From Pseudomonas sp. UBA5706 (GTDB lineage Bacteria > Pseudomonadota > Gammaproteobacteria > Pseudomonadales > Pseudomonadaceae), in NCBI RefSeq assembly GCF_002419965.1, contig NZ_DIHC01000017.1, positions 1 through 42,356 of the forward strand: a DNA stretch of 42,356 bases. Direction: 5' to 3'. Position 1 is the first letter of the stretch. Each line of letters starts with the position of its first letter. The position numbers were made by a program, and so were the translations under genes. The notes below the pieces were generated by a model that worked only from the letters and a program-made list of their open reading frames with translations, was not told where the DNA came from and did no database searches. Below are positions 33,869 through 42,323 of this stretch, piece after piece.

Positions 33869-34425
33869 CTGATGAGATCCAGGTCGAAGGCGAAGAGCTG
33901 CCGCACCTGTTGCTGGTGGATGACGATGCCACCTTCACACGCGTAATGGCTCGTGCCATGGCCCGCCGTGGCTTTCGCGTCAGCACCGCCGGCTCCGCCG
34001 AGGAAGGCTTGAAGCTGGCCCAGGAGGATCTCCCCGACTACGCCGCGCTCGATCTTAAAATGGAAGGCGACTCCGGTCTGGTGCTGCTGCCCAAGCTGCT
34101 GGAACTGGACCCGGAAATGCGTGTCCTGATACTGACCGGTTACTCGAGCATCGCCACCGCTGTCGAAGCCATCAAGCGCGGCGCCTGCAACTACCTGTGC
34201 AAGCCGGCCGACGCTGACGATGTGCTGGCTGCGCTGCTGTCCGAGCACGCCGACCTGGACACCCTGGTGCCGGAAAACCCGATGTCCGTGGACCGCTTGC
34301 AGTGGGAACATATTCAACGGGTGCTGACCGAGCACGAAGGCAATATTTCGGCTACGGCGCGGGCGTTAGGGATGCATCGCAGGACGCTTCAACGCAAATT
34401 GCAAAAGCGACCGGTCCGTCGTTAG
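33865..34425 (+). CDS. roxR: Redox response regulator RoxR (RegA/PrrA family)
   Basis: This 186-residue regulator has a receiver domain with LLLVDDD, phosphoacceptor Asp63 in ALDLKMEG, ILTGYSS and the conserved lysine in LCKPADADD. A proline-containing linker leads to a Fis-type helix-turn-helix, GNISATARALGMHRRTLQRK, for DNA binding. Length and arrangement match RegA/PrrA/RoxR. It starts inside the roxS stop (ATGA), so kinase and regulator are translationally coupled. It is expected to activate respiratory oxidase genes elsewhere on the chromosome. Confidence 0.93.
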   Translation: MTDEIQVEGEELPHLLLVDDDATFTRVMARAMARRGFRVSTAGSAEEGLKLAQEDLPDYAALDLKMEGDSGLVLLPKLLELDPEMRVLILTGYSSIATAVEAIKRGACNYLCKPADADDVLAALLSEHADLDTLVPENPMSVDRLQWEHIQRVLTEHEGNISATARALGMHRRTLQRKLQKRPVRR

Positions 34426-34523
34426 GCAGGATCGCCACATAAAGATTTCTTCATGGAAGACCGTGTGTGGCGTCTGGCACATTGGGGCCAACGCCATTAA
34501 ATGCCTGTCGCCGAGCCTTCACC

Positions 34524-36266
34524 ATGAATGTTGATATCGATGAATCCAGGGTCAATGACGCTGTGACCGGAAGCTTTTTCTCCCGGGTCTGGAAGCTGGT
34601 CACTCCCTATTGGCGCAGCGAAGAAAAAGCGATGGCCTGGGTCCTGCTGGTGGCTGTGATCGCGTTGTCGCTGTTCAGCGTATTCATCTCCGTGCTGGTC
34701 AACAGCTGGTACCGGGATTTCTACAACGCTTTGCAAAACAAGGATCTGGGCGCCTTCACCCACTTGATCCTGTATTTCTGCGGGATCGCCGCCATCGCTA
34801 TCCTCGGCGCTGTCTATCGCCTCTACCTCACGCAAATGCTGACCATCCGCTGGCGTCGCTGGCTCACCGAAAAGCATTTCACCAAGTGGCTGGCGCACAA
34901 GAACTATTACCGACTGGAGCAGGGCGGTTACACGGATAACCCCGACCAGCGGCTGTCCGAAGACCTCAATAATTTTACCTCCGACACGCTTAGCCTGAGC
35001 CTAGGCCTGTTGCGCACAGTGGTCAGCCTGGTGTCGTTCTCGGTGATTCTGTGGGGCGTGTCCGGCAGCATCGAACTGTACGGCATTACCATCCCCGGCT
35101 ACATGTTCTGGGCCGCGCTGCTGTATGCAGCCCTGGGCAGCTGGCTCACGCACCTGATCGGCAAGCGCCTGATCCCGCTCAGCAACCAGCAACAGCGTTA
35201 CGAAGCCGACATGCGTTTTTCGCTGGTGCGGGTTCGCGAAAATGCCGAAAGCATTGCGTTGTCCGACGGTGAAGCCAACGAGAACCAGCGGCTGAGCGCT
35301 CGTTTCGGCAGGGTCTGGAGTAACTTCTGGACCATCATGAAAGTGCAGAAGCGCCTGACATTCTTCACAGCAGGCTACTCACAGATCGCCATCGTCTTTG
35401 CCTTCGTCGTCGCCGCACCGCGTTACTTCGCCGGCAAGATCGAACTGGGCGAGCTGATGCAGATCAATTCGGCGTTTGGCAATGTGCAGGAGAACTTCAG
35501 CTGGTTCATCGATGCGTATACCCAACTGGCATCCTGGCGTGCGACCTGTGATCGTCTGCTCAGCTTCCGCCAGGCGATGGACGAGAACGAGGTACGCGTG
35601 CCGGCGATCAAGGTCAGCCATGAAAGCGATGCGCTGCATGTGCAGGGTCTGGAGCTGTCACTTAATGGCGGCCGTCAGTTGTTGAACAATGCCAGCATCG
35701 ACATCACCGCGGGCGAGAAAGTCATGCTCAGCGGGCGATCCGGCAGCGGCAAGAGTACGTTATTACGAGCGATGGGCGGGTTGTGGACCGAGGGGCACGG
35801 TGCGCTGAAGTTGCCGGCCAAGCGCGCGTTCTTCCTGCCGCAGAAGCCCTATTTGCCCATCGGCACGCTGCGCGAAGCCTTGAGTTATCCACAAGCGCCC
35901 GAGGCATACCCGGCCGAGCGCTTCGCTCAGGTGCTGGAGACCTGCCGTTTAGGGCATTTGGTGTCGCGCCTTGACGAAAGCAATCACTGGCAACGCATGT
36001 TGTCTCCGGGCGAGCAGCAACGTGTGGCGTTTGCCCGAGCGCTGTTGTTCGCGCCGGATTGGTTGTATCTGGACGAAGCCACCTCGGCGATGGACGAGGA
36101 AGATGAGGCAGTGTTGTACCAGGCTTTGCTCGATGAGCTGCCGGGTGTGACCCTCCTCAGCATCGGCCATCGCAGCAGTCTCAAGCGTTTTCATCGCCGT
36201 CATCTGCGCATCGACGCAGGCCAGCTGAAGGAACAGCCGCACCCGGAGGCGGTGATTTGCGATTGA
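34524..36266 (+). CDS. ABC transporter, fused membrane and ATPase domains (YddA/SbmA-like)
   Basis: This 580-residue half-transporter should work as a homodimer in the inner membrane. The membrane domain (about 15-340, ABC_membrane_2 type) has several helices and the conserved NPDQRLSEDLNNF segment (139-151) typical of the SbmA/BacA/YddA and ABCD groups. The ATPase has Walker A GRSGSGKS (404-411), a degenerate signature LSPGEQQR (493-500) as usual for this group, and Walker B WLYLDEAT (513-520). Substrate is unknown; relatives move peptides, cobalamin or acyl-CoA. The ATG at 34524 starts the recognisable sequence but has only a weak ribosome binding site. It lies about 100 bases after roxR on the same strand. 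Confidence 0.85.
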   Translation: MNVDIDESRVNDAVTGSFFSRVWKLVTPYWRSEEKAMAWVLLVAVIALSLFSVFISVLVNSWYRDFYNALQNKDLGAFTHLILYFCGIAAIAILGAVYRLYLTQMLTIRWRRWLTEKHFTKWLAHKNYYRLEQGGYTDNPDQRLSEDLNNFTSDTLSLSLGLLRTVVSLVSFSVILWGVSGSIELYGITIPGYMFWAALLYAALGSWLTHLIGKRLIPLSNQQQRYEADMRFSLVRVRENAESIALSDGEANENQRLSARFGRVWSNFWTIMKVQKRLTFFTAGYSQIAIVFAFVVAAPRYFAGKIELGELMQINSAFGNVQENFSWFIDAYTQLASWRATCDRLLSFRQAMDENEVRVPAIKVSHESDALHVQGLELSLNGGRQLLNNASIDITAGEKVMLSGRSGSGKSTLLRAMGGLWTEGHGALKLPAKRAFFLPQKPYLPIGTLREALSYPQAPEAYPAERFAQVLETCRLGHLVSRLDESNHWQRMLSPGEQQRVAFARALLFAPDWLYLDEATSAMDEEDEAVLYQALLDELPGVTLLSIGHRSSLKRFHRRHLRIDAGQLKEQPHPEAVICD

Positions 36267-36306
36267 ACTGTGCAACATGCCGCAAAAACCGACTAACTTG
36301 CCGGGT

Positions 36307-36325
36307 TTGTTATGTGATCGTACAA
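36307..36325. promoter_or_regulatory. Candidate operator upstream of the GntR-family regulator
   Basis: TTGTTATGTGATCGTACAA has TTGT...ACAA dyad ends. It matches, at 14 of 19 positions and over an exact 11-base core, the reverse complement of 37441-37459 upstream of kdgD. Location about 50 bases before the regulator start suggests autoregulation. Confidence 0.5.
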
Positions 36326-36377
36326 CTCGCGTGAGCTATGATTGCCCCTTTCACCGTATTAGAGATGCCTGTTGGAT

Positions 36378-37127
36378 ATGGAAAATCAGAGTGCTCCGCC
36401 TCGTGCACGCAGAAAGCACCGCAGCCTCGCGCAGGAACTGGTAACCGAGCTTTCCGAGCGCATTCGCAGCGGCCAACTCAAGCGCGGCGATAAGTTGCCT
36501 ACCGAGTCGGCGATCATGGAAGAGCAGGGTGTAAGCCGCACGGTGGTCCGTGAAGCCATTTCGCGGCTGCAGGCCTCCGGCTTGGTCGAGACGCGGCATG
36601 GCATCGGCACCTTCGTCCTGGATACGCCAAGTCCGAGCGGATTTCGCATCGATCCGGCGACCATCGTGACCTTGCGTGATGTGCTGGCGATTCTGGAGCT
36701 GCGCATCAGCCTTGAGGTCGAATCCGCCGGTCTGGCGGCACAGCGCCGCTCGCCCGAGCAACTGGCTGACATGCGTGCCGCCCTCGACGCGCTCAATGAG
36801 AGCGCATCTCACGCCAGTGATGCCGTGGGCGCGGATTTCCAGTTCCACATGGCCATTGCGCTGTCCACCGGCAACCGCTACTTCACCGACATCATGAATC
36901 ACCTGGGCACCAGCATCATCCCGCGCACGCGGCTGAATTCCGCCCGGCTGGCGCACGACGATCATCAGCACTACATGAACCGCCTGAGCCGCGAGCACGA
37001 AGAAATCTACGACGCCATTGCCCGCCAGGACTCCGACGCCGCCCGGGCCGCCATGCGCCTGCACTTGACCAACAGCCGCGAGCGACTGCGCCATGCTCAC
37101 GAAGAGGCGCAATCGCAGCGAGCTTGA
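36378..37127 (+). CDS. GntR/FadR-family regulator of aldarate catabolism
   Basis: This 249-residue regulator has an N-terminal winged helix (LPTESAIMEEQGVSRTVVRE, ISRLQASGLVETRHGIGTFV) and a C-terminal FCD ligand domain with metal-site residues spread over DFQFHMAIALSTGNRYF, REHEEIYDAIARQD and AAMRLHLTNSRERL. It precedes kdgD, a galactarate/glucarate transporter and garD on the same strand, so it probably represses or activates that set in response to an aldarate or catabolite. The ATG at 36378 is chosen; a TTG at 36372 with AGAGA nearby is a real alternative that adds two residues. It has its own upstream motif and is separated from kdgD by 387 bases. Confidence 0.86.
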   Translation: MENQSAPPRARRKHRSLAQELVTELSERIRSGQLKRGDKLPTESAIMEEQGVSRTVVREAISRLQASGLVETRHGIGTFVLDTPSPSGFRIDPATIVTLRDVLAILELRISLEVESAGLAAQRRSPEQLADMRAALDALNESASHASDAVGADFQFHMAIALSTGNRYFTDIMNHLGTSIIPRTRLNSARLAHDDHQHYMNRLSREHEEIYDAIARQDSDAARAAMRLHLTNSRERLRHAHEEAQSQRA

Positions 37128-37514
37128 GGGCTTTTGCTGATCGCTGTGTAACATCGATACCTGTAGAAGTCCGGCTTGCCAGCGTTATGACCTTGCCATT
37201 GGTGCCGCTGGCAAGCTGGACTGTCGCAGAAGGCTCGCGGAAAAGCTGGTGGTCCGTCGTGCCTGACACACCGGGGTCCATGGGTTCACGGTCGGTTCCC
37301 GGCAAGCGATGCTCCGATGCCCGTTGGGCACTCTCACAAGCCTCTCCCTTGAGCGAAGTCATCACAATCCTCCCTCCAACCTTCTCATGCCGCTACCGGA
37401 TAAATAATTCCACGGCCCTATTGAGAGATGTGATTCCTAGTTGTACGATGACTTACGACATCAGCGCAGTCTGGTGATCCCTTCAAACAATTAGCTTCCC
37501 AGGGTGTTCGAATA
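37128..37514. other. Intergenic region between the regulator and kdgD
   Basis: These 387 bases contain the motif at 37441-37459. They also contain an open frame on the minus strand starting at the ATG at 37362, preceded by the very strong ribosome binding site GGAGGGAGG. That frame runs through the region and on into the antisense of the regulator gene to 36916; it has no recognisable family and I do not call it a gene. No terminator for the regulator gene was recognised. Confidence 0.4.
37441..37459. promoter_or_regulatory. Candidate operator upstream of kdgD
   Basis: TTGTACGATGACTTACGAC, read on the opposite strand, matches the site at 36307-36325 at 14 of 19 positions. The 11 bases AGTTGTACGAT (37439-37449) occur exactly in both. 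It lies 55 bases before the kdgD start, suitable for control by the neighbouring FadR-type regulator. Confidence 0.5.
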
Positions 37515-38426
37515 ATGAATCCACAAGAACTGAAGTCCATCCTCTCCCACGGTCTGCTTTCTTTCCCGGTCACCGATTTCAACGCCCAGGGCGACTTTCA
37601 CCGCGCCGGCTACATCAAACGTCTGGAGTGGCTGGCACCGTATGGCGCCTCTGCACTGTTCGCCGCGGGCGGTACCGGTGAGTTCTTCTCCCTGACCGGC
37701 CGCGAATACTCCGAAATCATCAAGACTGCCGTCGATACCTGCGAACATAGCGTGCCGATCCTGGCGGGCGTCGGTGGTCCTACTCGCCAGGCCATCGAGA
37801 TGGCCCAGGAAGCCGAGCGCCTGGGTGCCAAAGGCCTGCTGCTGCTGCCGCATTACCTGACCGAAGCCAGCCAGGACGGCGTTGCCGCCCACGTTGAAGC
37901 GGTGTGCAAATCGGTAAAGATCGGCGTAGTCGTCTACAACCGTAACGTCTGCCGCCTGACCCCGGTACTGCTGGAGCGTCTGGCCGAGCGTTGCCCTAAC
38001 CTGATCGGTTATAAGGACGGCCTGGGCGATATCGAACTGATGGTTTCGATCCGTCGCCGCCTGGGTGATCGCTTCTCCTACCTTGGCGGTCTGCCGACCG
38101 CTGAAGTCTATGCCGCAGCCTACAAGGCGCTCGGCGTGCCGGTTTACTCCTCGGCGGTGTTCAACTTCGTACCGAAGCTGGCAATGGACTTCTACCATGC
38201 CATCGCCAAAGACGATCACCAGACCGTTGGCAAGCTGATCGACGACTTCTTCCTTCCTTACCTGGACATCCGTAACCGCAAGGCCGGCTACGCCGTCAGC
38301 ATCGTCAAGGCGGGCGCGAAAATCGCTGGCTACGATGCAGGCCCGGTTCGGGCGCCATTGACCGACCTGACGGCCGAAGAGGTCGACATGCTGGCTGCGC
38401 TGATGGACAAGCAAGGCCAGCAGTAA
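37515..38426 (+). CDS. kdgD: 5-dehydro-4-deoxyglucarate dehydratase
   Basis: This cytoplasmic DapA-superfamily aldolase-fold enzyme (303 residues) decarboxylates and dehydrates 5-keto-4-deoxyglucarate to 2-oxoglutarate semialdehyde. It has the Schiff-base lysine Lys167 in LIGYKDGLGD, the catalytic tyrosine Tyr141 in VVVYNRN, and the substrate-carboxylate loop AAGGTGEFFSL (50-60). Length is exactly that expected for Pseudomonas KdgD. It lies downstream of the regulator and upstream of the transporter and garD; its substrate is the GarD product. The start at 37515 has a modest AGGGTG ribosome binding site. A terminator follows, so kdgD may be expressed more strongly than the genes after it. Confidence 0.93.
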   Translation: MNPQELKSILSHGLLSFPVTDFNAQGDFHRAGYIKRLEWLAPYGASALFAAGGTGEFFSLTGREYSEIIKTAVDTCEHSVPILAGVGGPTRQAIEMAQEAERLGAKGLLLLPHYLTEASQDGVAAHVEAVCKSVKIGVVVYNRNVCRLTPVLLERLAERCPNLIGYKDGLGDIELMVSIRRRLGDRFSYLGGLPTAEVYAAAYKALGVPVYSSAVFNFVPKLAMDFYHAIAKDDHQTVGKLIDDFFLPYLDIRNRKAGYAVSIVKAGAKIAGYDAGPVRAPLTDLTAEEVDMLAALMDKQGQQ

Positions 38427-38445
38427 TCGCCGAACTGCCGCAAAG

Positions 38446-38470
38446 CCGCTGAGAAATCAGCGGTTTTTTT
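38446..38470 (+). terminator. Intrinsic terminator of kdgD
   Basis: CCGCTGA (38446-38452) and TCAGCGG (38457-38463) enclose a GAAA tetraloop and are followed by seven T. It begins 20 bases after the kdgD stop, separating kdgD from the transporter gene. Confidence 0.9.
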
Positions 38471-38643
38471 CCATGGGCGAGCCTTGTTTCAGTGTCTGGC
38501 CCGGCATCACTGTTTTGTTTTAACCCGTCACGCTGGCAGCAACGCCATGCGTGAGTTTTACCCAAGGTGTCACCGTAACAGCCTGGCTACACCTGTGAAG
38601 CGACGCTTGAATCGCATCTGGATTCAGGGACAGAGGCGAGCAG

Positions 38644-38659
38644 CACACACACACACACA
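38644..38659 (+). repeat. (CA)8 dinucleotide tract upstream of the transporter gene
   Basis: Eight uninterrupted CA units lie about 50 bases before the transporter start, between the kdgD terminator and its ribosome binding site GGGAG. They sit in a likely promoter or 5' leader, followed by A-rich sequence. Slippage could change spacing in this region. Confidence 0.9.
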
Positions 38660-38710
38660 TAAAAAATCGTTTAACCCGCGCAAAAAAATAATTAGTGGGA
38701 GTTTTCGAAT

Positions 38711-40081
38711 ATGCAAAAGACCAAGCCGACTCACGTCCGCTATTTGATCCTGCTCATGCTGTTTCTGGTGACCACGATCAACTACGCCGACCGTGCAACC
38801 ATCGCCATCGCAGGCTCCAGCCTGCAAAAGAGCCTCGGCATCGACGCCGTCACCCTCGGGTACATCTTCTCCGCTTTCGGTTGGGCCTACGTCGCCGGTC
38901 AGATCCCTGGCGGCTGGCTGCTCGATCGCTTTGGCTCAAAGAAAGTCTACGCACTGAGCATCTTCACCTGGTCGCTGTTCACCGTGCTGCAAGGCTATGT
39001 CGGTGAGTTCGGCCTCTCCACTGCCATCGTTGCGCTGTTCATGCTGCGCTTTTTGGTGGGCCTGGCCGAAGCGCCGTCCTTCCCCGGCAACGCGCGCATC
39101 GTCGCGGCCTGGTTTCCAACCCCTGAGCGTGGCACCGCTTCGGCGATCTTCAACTCAGCGCAATACTTCGCCACGGTTTTGTTCGCTCCGATCATGGGCT
39201 GGATCGTCTTCACGTTTGGCTGGCAGCATGTGTTCATGATCATGGGCGGCGTTGGGGTAGTGTTCTCGCTGGTCTGGCTGAAGATTATCCACAGCCCTCG
39301 CAACCATCCGATGATCAACCAGGCTGAACTCGATCACATCGCCAACAACGGTGGCATGATCGATATGGATCAGGACGGTAAAGGCAAGCGTGGTGGCCCG
39401 AAATGGGACTACGTCCGCCAGTTGCTGACCAACCGCATGATGCTGGGCATCTACCTGGCCCAGTATTGCATCAACGGCATCACCTACTTCTTCCTGACCT
39501 GGTTCCCGGTGTACCTGGTGCAGGAGCGCGGCATGACTATCCTCAAGGCCGGTTTCATCGCCTCGCTACCGGCGATTTGCGGTTTCATCGGCGGTGTACT
39601 CGGCGGAATAATCTCCGACTGGCTGCTGCGTCGTGGCAACTCCCTGACGTTCTCGCGCAAGGCGCCGATCATCGGTGGCCTGTTGCTATCGACCTCGATC
39701 GTGACCTGTAACTATGTCGACATCGAATGGATCGTGGTGGGCTTCATGGCCCTGGCTTTTTTCGGCAAGGGCGTGGGTGCGCTGGGTTGGGCGGTGATGT
39801 CCGACGCTTCGCCCAAGCAAATCGCAGGGCTGTCCGGCGCGCTGTTCAACATGTTCGGTAATATCGCTTCGATCACCACCCCCATCGTGATCGGCTACAT
39901 CATCAACACCACCGGCTCGTTCAAATGGGCGCTGGTGTTCGTCGGCGCCAACGCCTTGGTGGCAGTGATCAGCTACATCTTCATCGTGGGCGAGATCAAA
40001 CGAGTGGAATTGAAGGACACCCCCAAGCAGGGTGATTTGCCGGCCAGCGAAGCCAGCAAGCTTTCCCAAGCGAAAATCTGA
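38711..40081 (+). CDS. gudP: MFS transporter for galactarate/glucarate (GudP-like)
   Basis: This 456-residue inner-membrane proton symporter of the anion:cation symporter group imports hexarates. The N-terminus has LFLVTTINYADRATIAIAGS, the family hallmark, then GWAYVAGQIPGGWLLDRFGS with the MFS motif between helices 2 and 3. Twelve membrane segments are seen with a hydrophilic loop in the middle. FFLTWFPVYLVQERGMTILK and AIAGLSGALFNMFGNIASIT-like segments in the second half fit GudP/GarP. GGGAG nine bases before the ATG at 38711 supports the start. It lies between kdgD and garD and is 11 bases from garD, so the two are cotranscribed. Galactarate and glucarate cannot be told apart by sequence. 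Confidence 0.88.
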   Translation: MQKTKPTHVRYLILLMLFLVTTINYADRATIAIAGSSLQKSLGIDAVTLGYIFSAFGWAYVAGQIPGGWLLDRFGSKKVYALSIFTWSLFTVLQGYVGEFGLSTAIVALFMLRFLVGLAEAPSFPGNARIVAAWFPTPERGTASAIFNSAQYFATVLFAPIMGWIVFTFGWQHVFMIMGGVGVVFSLVWLKIIHSPRNHPMINQAELDHIANNGGMIDMDQDGKGKRGGPKWDYVRQLLTNRMMLGIYLAQYCINGITYFFLTWFPVYLVQERGMTILKAGFIASLPAICGFIGGVLGGIISDWLLRRGNSLTFSRKAPIIGGLLLSTSIVTCNYVDIEWIVVGFMALAFFGKGVGALGWAVMSDASPKQIAGLSGALFNMFGNIASITTPIVIGYIINTTGSFKWALVFVGANALVAVISYIFIVGEIKRVELKDTPKQGDLPASEASKLSQAKI

Positions 40082-40092
40082 GGAAAACCGTG

Positions 40093-41646
40093 ATGGACTT
40101 GATTCAACATGCCGACTCGCCACGTTACATTCGCCTGCATGAGCGCGATAACGTTGTCGTCGTGGTCAATGACCAGGGCGTACCGGCGGGAACAGAGTTC
40201 GACAATGGTCTGGTGACCATCGATAACGTGCCGCAGAGCCACAAGGTCAATACAGTGGACATCCCCGAAGGTGGGGCGGTAATTCGCTACGGGCAAACCA
40301 TCGGTTATGCCCTGCAGCCGATTGCTCGCGGCAGTTGGGTCAAGGAGGATCAACTGCGCATGCCGAGCGCGCCGCCGCTGGACAGCCTGCCGCTGTCCAC
40401 CGAAGTGCCGGTCAGGGGCGAGCCGTTGGAGGGCTTCACCTTCCAGGGCTACCGCAACGCCGATGGCACGGTCGGCACGCGCAACATCCTGGGCATCACC
40501 ACCACCGTGCAATGTGTCACCGGCGTGCTGGATTTTGCGGTCAAACGGATTCGCGAAGAACTGCTGCCCAACTACCCCAACGTCGATGATGTGGTGGCGA
40601 TCACTCACACTTACGGCTGCGGCGTGGCGATCACCGCCAAGGACGCGTACATCCCGATCCGTACCGTGCGCAATCTGGCGCGCAACCCGAACCTGGGTGG
40701 CGAGGCGTTGGTGATTGGCTTGGGCTGTGAAAAACTGCAGGCCGAACAAGTCATGCACCCGAACGATCCGTCGGTCGATCTGAGCGACCAGTGGATGTAT
40801 CGTCTGCAGGATTCCAAACACGGTTTTAACGAAATGATTGAGCAGATCATGGAGCTGGCCGAATCCCGCCTGAAGAAGCTCGATCAGCGTCGTCGCGAAA
40901 CCGTGCCGGCCTCCGAGCTGATCCTGGGCATGCAGTGCGGCGGCAGCGATGCGTTCTCCGGCATCACTGCCAACCCTGCTTTGGGTTATGCCTCGGACCT
41001 GCTGCTGCGCGCAGGTGCTACGGTGATGTTCTCCGAGGTCACCGAGGTGCGTGATGCGATCTATCTATTGACGTCCCGCGCCGAAACTACGCAAGTGGCC
41101 GAGGAGCTGGTGCGCGAGATGGACTGGTACGACCGCTACCTGGCCAAAGGCGAAGCCGACCGCAGCGCCAACACCACGCCGGGTAACAAGAAGGGCGGGT
41201 TGTCGAACATTGTCGAGAAGTCCCTGGGATCGATCGTCAAGTCGGGCAACAGCGCAATCAACGGGGTGTTGGGCCCTGGCGAGCGCGTCAACCGCAAAGG
41301 ATTGATCTTCTGCGCGACCCCGGCCAGCGACTTTGTCTGTGGCACGCTGCAACTGGCCGCCGGGATGAACCTGCATGTATTCACCACGGGCCGCGGCACC
41401 CCTTACGGGTTGGCAATGTCCCCAGTGGTGAAGGTTTCCACTCGGACCGAACTGGCGCACCGCTGGCCGGACCTCATCGATATTGACGCAGGGCGCATTG
41501 CAACCGGCCGCGCCAGCATCGAGGAACTGGGTTGGGAGCTGTTCCATTTCTATCTGGATGTTGCCAGCGGCAAGAAGAAAACCTGGACCGAGCACTATCG
41601 TTTGCACAACGACATCACGTTGTTCAATCCTGCGCCCATTACCTGA
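40093..41646 (+). CDS. garD: Galactarate dehydratase
   Basis: This cytoplasmic enzyme (517 residues, UxaA/GarD family) dehydrates galactarate to 5-keto-4-deoxyglucarate, which KdgD then uses. An N-terminal SAF-like domain (HERDNVVVVVNDQGVPAGTE) is followed by the catalytic part, with RNADGTVGTRNILGITTTVQ, THTYGCGVAI, VIGLGCEKLQ, LGMQCGGSDAFSGITANPAL and FCATPASDFVCGTLQLAAGM. The repeated cysteines probably bind the catalytic metal. The ATG at 40093 follows AGGA by eight bases; a GTG at 40090 is possible. It closes the aldarate cluster. No glucarate dehydratase gene is present, so the cluster as seen serves galactarate. Confidence 0.93.
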   Translation: MDLIQHADSPRYIRLHERDNVVVVVNDQGVPAGTEFDNGLVTIDNVPQSHKVNTVDIPEGGAVIRYGQTIGYALQPIARGSWVKEDQLRMPSAPPLDSLPLSTEVPVRGEPLEGFTFQGYRNADGTVGTRNILGITTTVQCVTGVLDFAVKRIREELLPNYPNVDDVVAITHTYGCGVAITAKDAYIPIRTVRNLARNPNLGGEALVIGLGCEKLQAEQVMHPNDPSVDLSDQWMYRLQDSKHGFNEMIEQIMELAESRLKKLDQRRRETVPASELILGMQCGGSDAFSGITANPALGYASDLLLRAGATVMFSEVTEVRDAIYLLTSRAETTQVAEELVREMDWYDRYLAKGEADRSANTTPGNKKGGLSNIVEKSLGSIVKSGNSAINGVLGPGERVNRKGLIFCATPASDFVCGTLQLAAGMNLHVFTTGRGTPYGLAMSPVVKVSTRTELAHRWPDLIDIDAGRIATGRASIEELGWELFHFYLDVASGKKKTWTEHYRLHNDITLFNPAPIT

Positions 41647-42028
41647 TTAGAGGTGATACGTCCCAGAACCCACTTCAGATTTGCAGTGCTCAACGCCCCG
41701 CTCACAATGAGCGGGTCTCTGGCGTATTAAGATTTGAGATGCCGACAGGAGCGTTTGTTCGCAACGACGATGTGGGGTCAACCCATGCTGTTGCGGACAC
41801 GCAGTTTTACCGCGCCAATGCACAACGCTGGAGCGTCACGCTGCTCAGCGGCGTACTCGTTTTTGTTTTAAGTGGGAATTTTCAGTTTCCCGGTTTGTGC
41901 TGAGGGAGCCCACTCGCTGTCTTTTGCTCTAGTTGAACTTAGTCAAGATGTATCTCGGACAAAAGTACCGCTGTTTATAAATTTATAGGTATAAAGCGCG
42001 AACGTATAACTGCATTAAACATCAAGTC
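41647..42028. other. Gene-poor region downstream of garD
   Basis: A hairpin, CCCGCTCA (41697-41704) with TGAGCGGG (41708-41715), lies about 50 bases after the garD stop and may end the transcript, although no T-run follows. Beyond it lies AT-rich sequence with no gene I can support. A 54-codon frame starting at 41739 has no recognisable motif or clear ribosome binding site. Confidence 0.4.
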
Positions 42029-42246
42029 TCAGCGGGCAGTCCCGTCCCCAGCGTCATGGTGTTCGATAACATCGCGCATTCGTTCCCCAAAAGTCATCAG
42101 GCGGCCTAGTGTGCCGTTTTCGAAATAATTCACCCATGAGCCTGTGAGACCAGCGTCTCACAGGCTGGCTGCATCTTGTTCAAAATAATCTTCCTTTCGA
42201 ATTTCAGGCGTAGTGCGTCAGCTGAAGATTTCGCAGTGTCAGGCAT
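42029..42246 (-). pseudogene. Possible decayed small gene, frameshifted
   Basis: Two short minus-strand frames meet here. The first (start ATG at 42246) reads MPDTAKSSADALRLKFERKI and stops at 42130. In another frame, 42133-42029 reads VNYFENGTLGRLMTFGERMR and then DVIEHHDAGDGTAR before a stop; its composition looks like real protein. The junction coincides with an 11-bp perfect inverted repeat (42139-42149 with 42156-42166). One reading is a small gene broken by a frameshift at the repeat, next to an insertion sequence; another is that only one frame or neither is coding. No family is recognised. Confidence 0.25.
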
Positions 42247-42261
42247 AGGGTAGTCGAACTC

Positions 42262-42323
42262 TCTAGGTTTTGTACGAAAAGTCGGCAGGGTAGAATTGCC
42301 GCCATGATTGGCTGGAGGCCCGT
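42262..42323 (+). mobile_element. Probable left end of an IS5-family insertion sequence
   Basis: The sequence from CTCTAGGTTTTGTACGAAAA onward, just upstream of the transposase-like start, resembles IS5-family terminal repeats as I remember them. The right end is outside the window, so the inverted repeat and any target duplication cannot be checked. The exact left boundary is uncertain. Confidence 0.35.

Noticed and set aside
41739..41903. A 54-codon plus-strand frame after garD
   Set aside because: It has no clear ribosome binding site, no recognisable motif and unremarkable composition.
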